Assembly: GCF_016925535.1 (NCBI RefSeq)
Contig: NZ_CP070496.1
Coordinates: forward strand, 806,001-870,000
Length of the DNA stretch: 64,000 nt
Origin: Natronoglycomyces albus
GTDB taxonomy: Bacteria > Actinomycetota > Actinomycetes > Mycobacteriales > Micromonosporaceae
Direction of reading: 5' to 3'
In this document: positions 50,545 to 58,898 of the stretch, one piece after another
How the letters are laid out: every line of letters begins with the position of its first letter
Numbering within the stretch: position 1 is the stretch's first letter
The notes under the pieces: generated by a model
Seen by the model: only the letters and a program-made list of their open reading frames with translations
Databases searched by the model: none
Told to the model about the DNA's origin: nothing
Position numbers and translations under genes: made by a program

Positions 50545-52187
50545 GTAACCAGAACTCCGACAACGTCTATCGCGGCGGAACCTATCAAGGCGGCGTTTAC
50601 CGGGGCGGTTCCTACAGCGAACAAAAAGACTCCGAGGAAACGCCGAAGCAGCCTGCCGCGCAGCCGGAGGGCGAAGCGCCACAAACAGGTCGGCACAGCT
50701 CGCCGGAGGCCTCCCGTCGCCCGGTTGATGGCGAAGATTCCGGCACGATGAAGTTGCAAAGGCCACGACTGGGAGCCGGGGGACCCGTTGCTGGGTCAGT
50801 GCCGCCCTCAGCGCCACAGTCCTCCCCACCACAGTCAGCGCCGCAGTCCTCCCCGCCACAGCCTCCTTACCAGGGCGCCGTGCCCGCCGCAGGCCCGCGT
50901 CCTCCGCAGCCGTCCCACCCCCAGCCGCCGCATGCCGGCCCGCGCCCGCCGCAGGCGCAGCCGCCACAGGCGGGCCCGCAGCGGGGACAGCCGCAGGTCC
51001 AGCCCCCTCGACCTCCTGCGGGAGGTGCGACGTACGGCGGAGCCTCCCAGGCCCCCCGGCCCACTGGTGGGTTTGTCGCTGGCCCCGGCGGGGCAGCGCC
51101 ACAAACCGGTGCGTCCACCCAGGGCAGCGCCCCTGACATGTCGGCCACTCAGATGGCCCCGGGTGCCGCCGCCCAGGCCCCACCCCAGAACCCGCAACAG
51201 CGACCCATGTCCGCCCCACCCTCCGCGGTGGCTCCGGTATCGGCACAACCGATCTCGGGCAGTCCCCACTCGGTCGCTCCCGTTTCCAGCCACCCGTATT
51301 CGGCCCAGCCTTACTCTGGCCAGCCTTACTCCGGAGCCTTCGCCCCCAACGCCGCCCCGGTCTCTGGCCAGCCCAACTCCGGGCTGCCAACGTCGGGGCT
51401 GTTTGGTTCCGGGCAGGCCTCCAGCACGCCTAGTTCCGGCACTGTCTATGGGCTTCCCGTCACCGAACAGGCCGTCTCCACGGCCATCGAGGCCGGTAAA
51501 CCTGTCGACAAGATGCGTCCGCAGCCGCAGTTGCCCACCGCGCGGGCACTTGAACTGATGACGAGCACCTCGCCCCCGGCTGGCTTGGTGATGGGACGCG
51601 ACGCCGAACAACTTCCTGTTGTGGCCCCGTTCTTCCGTCCCGAACCCACCAAGGTCGCCATGATCGGTGGCGTCTATCTCGCACGGCTGCTGGTGTTCCG
51701 AGCACTAGCGCTGGGAGCGCGGGTCGCGGTGTGTACCGTGCGCCCGCAGGAGTGGAATGGGCTCGGGGAGGCGGCCACCGGGCGCAGCGACCGCCTCGCG
51801 GTGCTTCAGGGCGACCGCCCGGTGACCGTCGAGGCCAGCCAGCACTCCCCAGCGCTGTACGTCTATGACGTCGGCGAACGTGGCACGACGACGTCTCCGG
51901 TGCTGGGGCCGTGGCGTACTCAGTTGACGGTGTTGCCGCGGCTGACCACCTATGGCGACAGTTCAACCTCGGGCGCGTATATGACCGTGATTCAGCGGCT
52001 GACGCAGGAGGAGGCTGGGGCAGCCAGGCAGCTGCTGCGGGTGAACTCCGAGGTCTTGCAGTGGCTCCAGATGCTGCATGACGACATGATCGCCCTGCTG
52101 CGTACCGGGGCCAGCGAGCGCTACATCTGGGCTTCTCCGACCTCGACTGAGTCGCAGATGTTCGGACAGGCGATGCGCACCTACTAG
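50541..52187 (+). CDS. EccE-coupled protein with long disordered linker, function unknown
   Basis: A 548-residue protein. The N-terminus repeats short Tyr/Gly units (VYRGGTYQGGVYRGGSY), then a stretch of about 280 residues is rich in Pro, Gln, Ser and Ala (PPQSAPQSSPPQ; repeated YSGQP and SGQPNSG). The C-terminal 220 residues form a globular domain (PVVAPFFRPEPTKVAMIGGV, LLVFRALALGARVAVCTVRP, APALYVYDVG-like strand pattern) that looks like an alpha/beta fold. It starts in an ATGA overlap with eccE and has no signal or membrane helix, so it is probably a cytoplasmic accessory of the type VII machine. A similar gene may follow eccE in other actinomycetes. A 14-bp terminator follows. Confidence 0.72.
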   Translation: MSNQNSDNVYRGGTYQGGVYRGGSYSEQKDSEETPKQPAAQPEGEAPQTGRHSSPEASRRPVDGEDSGTMKLQRPRLGAGGPVAGSVPPSAPQSSPPQSAPQSSPPQPPYQGAVPAAGPRPPQPSHPQPPHAGPRPPQAQPPQAGPQRGQPQVQPPRPPAGGATYGGASQAPRPTGGFVAGPGGAAPQTGASTQGSAPDMSATQMAPGAAAQAPPQNPQQRPMSAPPSAVAPVSAQPISGSPHSVAPVSSHPYSAQPYSGQPYSGAFAPNAAPVSGQPNSGLPTSGLFGSGQASSTPSSGTVYGLPVTEQAVSTAIEAGKPVDKMRPQPQLPTARALELMTSTSPPAGLVMGRDAEQLPVVAPFFRPEPTKVAMIGGVYLARLLVFRALALGARVAVCTVRPQEWNGLGEAATGRSDRLAVLQGDRPVTVEASQHSPALYVYDVGERGTTTSPVLGPWRTQLTVLPRLTTYGDSSTSGAYMTVIQRLTQEEAGAARQLLRVNSEVLQWLQMLHDDMIALLRTGASERYIWASPTSTESQMFGQAMRTY

Positions 52188-52286
52188 CTTTGGGCGGTGG
52201 CTGGTGCCATTGGCGTTCTCGTCGACTTGTTCACCGGCGTAAGCCTTGCCTCTTGGCTTTGAATCCGCGTATTTGCAGCAGACATA

Positions 52287-52321
52287 TTGTGGGGTGGGAG
52301 CCGAAGACTCCCACCCCACAA
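52287..52321. terminator. bidirectional terminator after the eccE operon
   Basis: TTGTGGGGTGGGAG (52287-52300) pairs perfectly with CTCCCACCCCACAA (52308-52321), 14 bp with a 7-base loop. It lies between convergent genes. Confidence 0.82.
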
Positions 52322-52359
52322 ACATCATGGTGGCACCGATCGCGGTGCTCCGGAGGTGC

Positions 52360-53721
52360 TTAGTCGCGCCAGTTGAGCAAGTACGATTCCACGATCGCGT
52401 TGGCCGATTCGGATAGCTCCTCGTCGCTGACTTCGCTGTAGACCGACAGGCGTAGGACCAGATACATGTTGGCGTCTTGCACGTGTACCTGGTAGTTCGA
52501 CGACCCGGTCTCGGCCGACCAGCTACGAACCGCGGCTACGGTGTTGTTTCCCAGGTCGGGGGAGTCGTATAGGTCCCAGCCGGTTTCCTCAGCGAGGTTG
52601 CGGGTGCTCATGTCGTGGTTGGTGCGGGCGCGTGCGTCCGCACCGAAGACCGTTGACTCCAGGTCCACGGTCATCCCCGTCCCGCTGTCGAGGTTCCATC
52701 CGTAGCTGCACTTTTGTTCGGTGCCGTAGTTGCGCTCATTGGGTTCGGGCTCGTCGATTCGGTCCGGCGAGTCGACATCTGCCCAGGTCGATAGGGGACC
52801 CAAGTCGAGCATGTCGCAGGGGGTCTCGAGCGCGCTGTAGGTGAGGCCATCATCGGCTTCGGTCTCGTCGTCGCCCAGTTGCCATACCCACCAGCCGACG
52901 CCGCCCAGGAGGGCCAGCGCGGCCGCCCCGATCGCCGCTTTGGCCCAGGGGCTGGATCGTTTCTTGCGCCCAAAGGAGCGGTACTTTTTCTTGGCGCCGC
53001 GTTCGCCGCGCATTTCCTTGGGAACGTAGCCGAGTTTTCCGATCAGTTCGGTGCCTTCGTCTTGGCCGTTCCATGACTGGCTTGATCCGAACCCGCCGTC
53101 GGGGTCGGCCCCGAACGAGGCCGTCTCTGGTGGTTCGGCTGGGTCGACGAGGTCAAAGGCTCCGGTCTGGTGTCGCACTTCGTGCACTGGGCTTTGCGGG
53201 GGAGAGTTGGTTTCCCCTGGCCCTGGGCGGGGAGGGGCGCCAAAGCCCGGTGGAGTGCTGGCTGGAGGTGGAGAGCCTGCCCGGGGGCTCCACTGTCCGC
53301 GCTCGCCGCCGGTCGGTCCAGCCCCGGCCTGCGGGCGACCGGCGGCGGCCCCAGGCGTGGCGGGGCGACCCACGTGTGGGTGCTGGCCGGAATTGCCTAC
53401 CTGCGGATGTTGGCCCGTGCGGCCGACTTGTGGATGCTGTCCGGAGTTACCTGCTTGTGGGCGCCCTCGTTGGGGACGACCTGCTTGCGGACCACCCGGT
53501 GGGTAGTTGCCTGGCTGGGGACGTCCGGCGGCCGGGCGTCCCTCTTCAGGGTGACGACCGCGCCCAGCCTGCGGGGGCTGTGCCCCTGGGTGGCCTCCTG
53601 GCTGCCCTTGCGGATACGGGCGGCGACCGGGGCCGGGTCGGCCTTGGGCACCGTGTCCCCGGTGGTTGTCGTCCTCACGAGGATCGTGTTCGTAAGGAGT
53701 TCCGAATTGAGTGCCGCTCAC
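52360..53721 (-). CDS. membrane-anchored protein with Pro/Gly/Gln-rich head and DUF3558-like domain
   Basis: A 453-residue protein. The first 230 residues are disordered and rich in Gly, Pro, Gln and Arg, with tandem GQHPQVG units. A membrane helix (about 268-290, AAIGAAALALLGGVGWWVW) precedes an extracellular domain (about 305-453) with two cysteines (ETPCDML and QKCSYGW) and a DUF3558-like layout of strands and helices. The GTG at 53721 has GGAGG 4 bases upstream. It lies on the edge of the type VII locus with the related gene at 53900, and both may be accessory envelope proteins. Function unknown. Confidence 0.75.
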   Translation of the reverse strand: MSGTQFGTPYEHDPREDDNHRGHGAQGRPGPGRRPYPQGQPGGHPGAQPPQAGRGRHPEEGRPAAGRPQPGNYPPGGPQAGRPQRGRPQAGNSGQHPQVGRTGQHPQVGNSGQHPHVGRPATPGAAAGRPQAGAGPTGGERGQWSPRAGSPPPASTPPGFGAPPRPGPGETNSPPQSPVHEVRHQTGAFDLVDPAEPPETASFGADPDGGFGSSQSWNGQDEGTELIGKLGYVPKEMRGERGAKKKYRSFGRKKRSSPWAKAAIGAAALALLGGVGWWVWQLGDDETEADDGLTYSALETPCDMLDLGPLSTWADVDSPDRIDEPEPNERNYGTEQKCSYGWNLDSGTGMTVDLESTVFGADARARTNHDMSTRNLAEETGWDLYDSPDLGNNTVAAVRSWSAETGSSNYQVHVQDANMYLVLRLSVYSEVSDEELSESANAIVESYLLNWRD

Positions 53722-53899
53722 ATCGCCTCCGGTGTGGTTCTGAGCCGACGTCGCTCAGAAGGGTGGTACTCCTGCAGCTTAATAAGTGCATGGCTATGGA
53801 TGATGAGTGCCCCATGAGACTGGCTCGGAAACGCCACCCTCTCCGGGTGGGCGCTGGTGTGCCGCCGTGCCGGGCCAGTTCGGCGGATATGGAGCGGGC

Positions 53900-54808
53900 C
53901 TACCCTTCGCGAGGGAGAGAATCGACCAGGTCGATGGCCAGTTGGCGAACGAGTGCGGTCAGGTCACCGTCTTCCGGTGGTACGCCGGAGACAAAAATAC
54001 TCAGTGATGCCGTGGCGTTGGCCGTTTGCAGGTATAGCCGGATCTCCTGCCGGTCGGGTTCGCCCACGATGGGGATGATGGCGGCTCGTTCTCCGATGCC
54101 CCCAGCGGTCTGGACGCGGCGGTTCTCGCCGGTTTCGAATTGCAAGGCTCCGGTGTGGGCCTCGCGTGCGGCGGGAACGGTCTCGTGTACTTCAAGCGTC
54201 GAGTAGAGCGTCAGGAGCCGGTACTCCCGCTCGGCCGAGGAATTCTCGGCGGAGTAGATGCAGGAGAAGTACTGGATGGACTCTTCGGTGCGCCGGTCTA
54301 TTTCGCGGCTGACTTCCTGGGAGACCCAGCCGGCCAAGAGTGGTTCGTCTGCGGCCTCGTCCTCGTCGCTCTCGTCGCTGTCTTCCTCGATGTCCTCTTC
54401 GTCGTCGGAGGCCACTGGCCCGGCGACGAATTCGCACGGTTCGGGCATCGAGTCGGTGGCGATCGCGCCGTCGGTCTCGGTGGAATCCGAGTACATGTAT
54501 AGGGCAAAGCCGCCGCTGACGACCAGTGCGGTCACGGCGGTCAGGACGATGCCAGCGCGGGTGAACTGTTTGAATCGGTCCGAGCCCTCGTGCCGTCCGG
54601 AGTATTTTTCCGGTCGATCGTGCGGGGCGTCGTCGTCGGAGTCCGCCTCAGGCACGGTTGAGTCGGCGGCTTCGGCATCGTCAAAGCGCACGCTGCCGTC
54701 AGGAGAGCTATCGCCTCGCGGGTCCACGTCGTGTGGGCCGCGCGTGGGCGGGCCGAAATCGCGCGGGTCGGGCTCGTAACGTGGCGAAGATATGGGCGTG
54801 ACCTCCAT
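53900..54808 (-). CDS. membrane-anchored protein with acidic head, related in layout to its neighbour
   Basis: A 302-residue protein with an acidic Asp/Glu/Ser-rich head (1-85), one membrane helix (about 90-112, GIVLTAVTALVVSGGFALYMY), a second acidic stretch (SDDEEDIEEDSDESDEDE), and an extracellular domain with cysteines in PEPCEFV and FSCIYS. Layout and cysteine spacing suggest the same DUF3558-like fold as the previous gene. It is 178 bases upstream of that gene on the same strand. No function is known. Confidence 0.72.
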   Translation of the reverse strand: MEVTPISSPRYEPDPRDFGPPTRGPHDVDPRGDSSPDGSVRFDDAEAADSTVPEADSDDDAPHDRPEKYSGRHEGSDRFKQFTRAGIVLTAVTALVVSGGFALYMYSDSTETDGAIATDSMPEPCEFVAGPVASDDEEDIEEDSDESDEDEAADEPLLAGWVSQEVSREIDRRTEESIQYFSCIYSAENSSAEREYRLLTLYSTLEVHETVPAAREAHTGALQFETGENRRVQTAGGIGERAAIIPIVGEPDRQEIRLYLQTANATASLSIFVSGVPPEDGDLTALVRQLAIDLVDSLPREG

Positions 54809-55404
54809 GTGTCCGCGTCTGGGGTGAGGTGCTTCCCAGAATATCGGCTGGGTGTCACGGGGTGCTAGGTGAGTCCCATGCCCGGGGTCATGTGCCTGAT
54901 TGGTCCATTCTCAACTCTTGGCTGTGGCCCCAGTGGGTGAAATCACCGCGCTGAATATATGAGATGTTTGCGCACTTTGGGGCCGTGTGTGGCTACTTGT
55001 GGCCGCGACCGGCAGCGTCGAGGACGGAGAGTGTGCAATACTCGATGTGGTCACACTGCAAGTAACACCGACGGTGTGACTCGACGATGTTGTGCCCGCT
55101 CCCCAAAGTCGGTGGGCAGTGCTGCACCGTCGTACCACCCCGAGTCACCAGTTTGACTCATGGGCCGGTCGATGCGTTACGTGCGACCACGACCCACTCA
55201 CCGCCGACGGCGGTGGGACAGCGCTACTGGGGTGTCAACCGCGCACAGCGGGCCTGGCCAGGGCAGAGGTGTTACCTGCGGCCAGGTAGCAGGCTTAGTC
55301 GAGATCGCGTACGGTCTCACCTTGACAACCGCACCCGTGCGGCTGCGAATCACACGAAAAGTGTGTCGCGCCCGGGAGCGGTGTGGAACGGAGTGTTTAT
55401 TCGC
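54809..55404 (+). ncRNA. long structured leader region of rne
   Basis: About 600 bases with no convincing gene precede rne. The second half is rich in hairpins: CACCGCC-GAC-GGCGGTG (55199-55215), a GTTACCTG/CAGGTAGC pair near 55272, CCGCAC-CC-GTGCGG region (55329-55342) and CACAC-GAAAA-GTGTG (55352-55365). RNase E genes are often controlled by cleavage of their own long 5' leader, so these may be autoregulatory structures. The transcription start was not identified; TTGACA at 55322 is a possible -35 box. Confidence 0.35.
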
Positions 55405-57705
55405 ATGCTCGATAACGAGCCGCGGGAGGAGACGAAAACAGCGGCGCTGACCTTTATGGCGCCGCAAACGTCTCGGCGGACTGATACCGAATCAGATAAA
55501 TCCGACTCAACCGCTCAAACCAATGAGAAACTGCCACCGGTCTCAGCGGCCCCTATCTTTGCGCCGCCGCCCAAAGTAGACCCCAAACCCGCCAAGTCCA
55601 CTCGCAAGAGCGAAAAGGACGACGGCAACCCCCCGAAAGGCAAAGATTCGGGCAATAGGAAAAAGGCCGACAAAAAGGCCGAAGAGCGCATCCCTGACGC
55701 GGAGTTCGACTCCGACGATGAGGACAGCGACGAGCGCAAGCGCCGACGTGGCCGACGAGGCCGTCGAGGCCGAGGCCGCGGCAAAGGTATCGGTGGCTCT
55801 GACCAGTCCGATTACGATGACAATGGCGACGACGACAACGAAGATGACTCCGGTTCCAAGACGGAGACCATCACAACCGATGGCGTGACCCGTCGCCGCC
55901 GTCGCCGTCGCAAGCGCCTCGACGCGGCCGAAGCGGCCGACTCTGACACCCGCGCCAAAGACGAAGGCGATGTCGTCGTCAAGGTCCGCAAGAGCCGCTC
56001 CAAGAGCTCCAGCGACGACGTGCGCGGCGTCTCGGGCTCGACTCGGCTCGAAGCCAAGCGTCAACGACGTCGCGAAGGTCGCGGAAATCGCCGCAACCGG
56101 GTGCAGGTCGTCAGCGAATCCGAATTTCTTGCCCGCCGCGAGTCGGTCGAACGGCAAATGGTCGTCCGCACCCGGGGCGAGCGTTCGCAAATCGCGGTGC
56201 TCGAAGACAACATCCTCGCCGAGCACTATGTCAGCCGCTCCGGTGGACAGGGCCTAGTCGGCAACGTCTACCTGGGCAAAGTCCAAAACGTGCTGCCGAG
56301 CATGGAAGCGGCCTTTGTCGACATCGGAAAGGGACGCAACGCCGTTCTCTACGCCGGTGAGGTCAATTGGGACTCGGCGGGCCTAGCTGGAAAAACCCGC
56401 ACCATCGAAGGCGCGATGCAGCCGGGCGACCCGGTCCTCGTGCAGGTGACAAAAGACCCCGTCGGCCATAAAGGCGCTCGTTTGACCAACCACGTGGCAC
56501 TGTCGGGGCGGCACCTGGTGTACGTTCCCGGCGGCAACGCCTCGGGTATCTCCCGCAAGCTGCCCGACCAGGAACGCACCCGCCTTCGCAGCGCGTTGAA
56601 GAAACTGGTTCCCGAGGGCGCCGGCGTCATCGTGCGGACCGCCGCCGAAGGCGCTGGTACCGACGACCTGGAACGCGACATTTCCCGCCTGCAAAAAGAG
56701 TGGGAAGGCATTCAGGCCAAGTCGAAGAAGAGCACTGCCCCCAGCCTGCTCTACGCCGAGCCTGACTTGCTGGTGCGCGTGGTGCGTGACGTGTTCAACG
56801 AGGACTTCAAGGAAGTGCTCATTGACGATGCCGACGCCCATGACGAGGTACGCAAGTATCTAGAGTCGGTGTCTCCGGAACTGACAACCCGCCTCAAGCG
56901 TTACACGGGTTCGAAGGACATCTTCACCGAGAAGCGCATCGACGAGCAGCTGATCAAGGCGTTGGATCGCAAGGTCTATCTGCCCTCGGGCGGTTCGCTG
57001 GTCATCGACCGTACCGAGGCGATGACGGTCATCGACGTCAACACCGGACGTTTCACCGGTGAAGGCGGCAACTTGGAAGAGACCGTCACCCGCAACAACC
57101 TGGAGGCGGCCGAAGAGATCGTGCGCCAGCTGCGGTTGCGCGACATCGGCGGCATTATCGTCATCGACTTCATCGACATGGTGTTGGAGAGCAACCGGGA
57201 CCTAGTGCTGCGTCGCTTGACGGAGTGCCTGGGGCGCGACCGCACCAAACACCAGGTCACCGAAGTTACGTCGCTGGGCTTGGTGCAAATGACACGCAAG
57301 CGTGTCGGCCAGGGCCTCGTGGAGGCGTTCTCGGAAAACTGCGAGCACTGCCGGGGACGCGGTGTGGTCATCAACACCGACCAGATTCTCTGGGAAGGCA
57401 AGAAGACCCGTAAGAAGGGTGGTCGAGGGAACAAACAATCCCAGGAACCGGCCAGCAAGGACGACTCTTCCAAGCATTCCAAGAAGAAGAACGGCAAGTC
57501 CAAGCCTGACTCAACCGAGGACGAGCCGACCCTCGAAGCGTCGGAGGCCTCCACTGATGAGGCCAACGATGCGGCGGCCTCCCCAGCGGCCGCGACTGAC
57601 GCCCCCGACGGACCTTCTGAGCCCACGCCCGAGGCGCGGGAGCCGAAACCGGAGGAAAGGGACGTCAACGGGGACGACCAAGCTAAAGCCGACAACGAGT
57701 CATAG
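55405..57705 (+). CDS. rne: ribonuclease E/G
   Basis: A 766-residue endoribonuclease for mRNA decay and rRNA and tRNA processing. The actinobacterial layout is seen: a long acidic and Arg-rich N-terminal extension (1-250; RGRRGRRGRGRGKG, RRRRRRRKR), the S1 domain (GLVGNVYLGKVQNVLPSMEAAFVD region, about 285-370), the catalytic DNase I-like domain with the metal ligands in TVIDVNTGRF and IDFIDM, and the Zn-link CEHCRGRG (about 650), then a Lys-rich and acidic tail. The ATG at 55405 is preferred; the frame is open over 100 codons further but through the leader. rplU and rpmA follow, as usual in actinobacteria. Confidence 0.94.
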   Translation: MLDNEPREETKTAALTFMAPQTSRRTDTESDKSDSTAQTNEKLPPVSAAPIFAPPPKVDPKPAKSTRKSEKDDGNPPKGKDSGNRKKADKKAEERIPDAEFDSDDEDSDERKRRRGRRGRRGRGRGKGIGGSDQSDYDDNGDDDNEDDSGSKTETITTDGVTRRRRRRRKRLDAAEAADSDTRAKDEGDVVVKVRKSRSKSSSDDVRGVSGSTRLEAKRQRRREGRGNRRNRVQVVSESEFLARRESVERQMVVRTRGERSQIAVLEDNILAEHYVSRSGGQGLVGNVYLGKVQNVLPSMEAAFVDIGKGRNAVLYAGEVNWDSAGLAGKTRTIEGAMQPGDPVLVQVTKDPVGHKGARLTNHVALSGRHLVYVPGGNASGISRKLPDQERTRLRSALKKLVPEGAGVIVRTAAEGAGTDDLERDISRLQKEWEGIQAKSKKSTAPSLLYAEPDLLVRVVRDVFNEDFKEVLIDDADAHDEVRKYLESVSPELTTRLKRYTGSKDIFTEKRIDEQLIKALDRKVYLPSGGSLVIDRTEAMTVIDVNTGRFTGEGGNLEETVTRNNLEAAEEIVRQLRLRDIGGIIVIDFIDMVLESNRDLVLRRLTECLGRDRTKHQVTEVTSLGLVQMTRKRVGQGLVEAFSENCEHCRGRGVVINTDQILWEGKKTRKKGGRGNKQSQEPASKDDSSKHSKKKNGKSKPDSTEDEPTLEASEASTDEANDAAASPAAATDAPDGPSEPTPEAREPKPEERDVNGDDQAKADNES

Positions 57706-57919
57706 TTGTAGGACCACCAACCTCGCGAAGGCTGTGATGTTGGTGGTCATCACACCTCCCGGTGAGGTGCGGGCCGTGTCAATGGCGTAAGCTAACGGAC
57801 GGCCAAAAAGTACCGTGCGAGGCTGTGCTGAGCGCGAAGAGATGGCCTCGGTTCAACCGACATTGCCTTCCAAGGCACTGGCGGCCGGAACCGAAATGAA
57901 ATGTCAAACACCGTTCCCC

Positions 57920-57940
57920 TGCGGGGGATTGTTCCCCGCA
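57920..57940 (+). promoter_or_regulatory. hairpin in the rplU leader
   Basis: TGCGGGG (57920-57926) pairs with CCCCGCA (57934-57940). The hairpin ends 31 bases before the rplU start and could be part of an autoregulatory ribosomal-protein leader or simply a processing site. Confidence 0.35.
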
Positions 57941-57971
57941 TACGGGGAGGACCCAAGGAGACCACGTCGAC

Positions 57972-58280
57972 ATGTACGCGATCGTCAAGACTGGCGGAAA
58001 GCAGTACAAGGTTGCCGAGGGCGACGTCCTCGACGTTGAGAAAATTGAGGGCGAGCCGGGCGACAGCCTGACGCTGCCTGCGGTGATGTTCGTTGACGAA
58101 GGATCTGTGGTCACCGACGCTAAGGCTTTGGCCGGCGTCACGGTGAGCGGCGAGCTTCTCGAACACACCAAGGGCCCGAAGATCAAGATTCACAAGTTCA
58201 AGAACAAGACTGGCTACCACAAGCGCCAGGGTCACCGCCAGCCGTTGACCCGCGTCAAGGTGACCGGAATCAGCAAGTAG
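57972..58280 (+). CDS. rplU: 50S ribosomal protein L21
   Basis: A 102-residue ribosomal protein of the large subunit that binds 23S r[20 protein letters not shown] at the start and [20 protein letters not shown] near the end are the family signatures. GGAG lies upstream of the ATG at 57972. rpmA follows after 11 bases in the usual rplU-rpmA operon. It is normally followed by obg, which is absent here. Confidence 0.97.
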   Translation: MYAIVKTGGKQYKVAEGDVLDVEKIEGEPGDSLTLPAVMFVDEGSVVTDAKALAGVTVSGELLEHTKGPKIKIHKFKNKTGYHKRQGHRQPLTRVKVTGISK

Positions 58281-58291
58281 GGGGTTGAACG

Positions 58292-58552
58292 ATGGCAAGT
58301 AAAAAAGGTGTATCCAGCTCCCGTAACGGTCGCGATTCCAATTCCAAGCGCCTCGGTGTGAAGCGTTTCGGCGGCCAGCACGTCAACGCCGGAGAGATCC
58401 TGGTTCGTCAGCGAGGTACCAAGTACCACCCGGGCGAGCTTGTGGGCCGTGGCGGCGACGACACCCTGTTCGCGCTGTCCGAGGGCGAAGTGAAGTTCTC
58501 GCAGCGTCGTGGTCGCAAGCTCGTGAACATCGTTCCGGCCAACGCTTCCTAG
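58292..58552 (+). CDS. rpmA: 50S ribosomal protein L27
   Basis: An 86-residue ribosomal protein whose N-terminus reaches the peptidyl transferase centre. [23 protein letters not shown] and the signature [17 protein letters not shown] are clear, and there is no N-terminal extension for protease processing as found in Firmicutes. It is the second gene of the rplU-rpmA operon; a strong 18-bp hairpin ends the unit instead of leading into obg. Confidence 0.97.
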   Translation: MASKKGVSSSRNGRDSNSKRLGVKRFGGQHVNAGEILVRQRGTKYHPGELVGRGGDDTLFALSEGEVKFSQRRGRKLVNIVPANAS

Positions 58553-58602
58553 CGAGGTGACCAGTTTCTCCTCAGCCAGTGGCTGACAGAGACGCTAATC
58601 GT

Positions 58603-58642
58603 AAATGGGAGGGTATCCCCCGCGGGGGATACCCTCCCATTT
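58603..58642. terminator. terminator after rpmA
   Basis: A perfect 18-bp stem pairs 58603-58620 (AAATGGGAGGGTATCCCC) with 58625-58642 around CGCG. The stretch 58643-58898 holds no convincing gene. Confidence 0.88.
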
Positions 58643-58898
58643 CGTATCTGGGTTGCGGCCTGCGATGGCGAGTGAGCGCCCAATAAGCTCAGGTGGCTCC
58701 AGGGACGATCGGCGCGTCGGTGGATGATGTGAACAGCCGACGAACCCCGCTGCGGACTTTAAGGCCAGCCCGATACTCACGAGACCGGTGGTCGGCCTGT
58801 TCGACACCTCATCACGACCGGCCCTGTCCGGTAAGCGGACTGCTCACAGGTTGGTCGACTCGCGTCGGGTCAGGTTTGAAAACGAACGGGCAACCCGT

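Noticed and set aside
49450-51390. 646-codon minus-strand open frame opposite eccE and its partner gene
   Set aside because: Arg/Gly/Pro-rich shadow of the low-complexity sense frame; no ribosome site or domain.
50800-51450. Possible CRISPR array or tandem repeat DNA
   Set aside because: The repeats are uneven Pro/Gln/Ser codon repeats of a coding region, without regular spacers.
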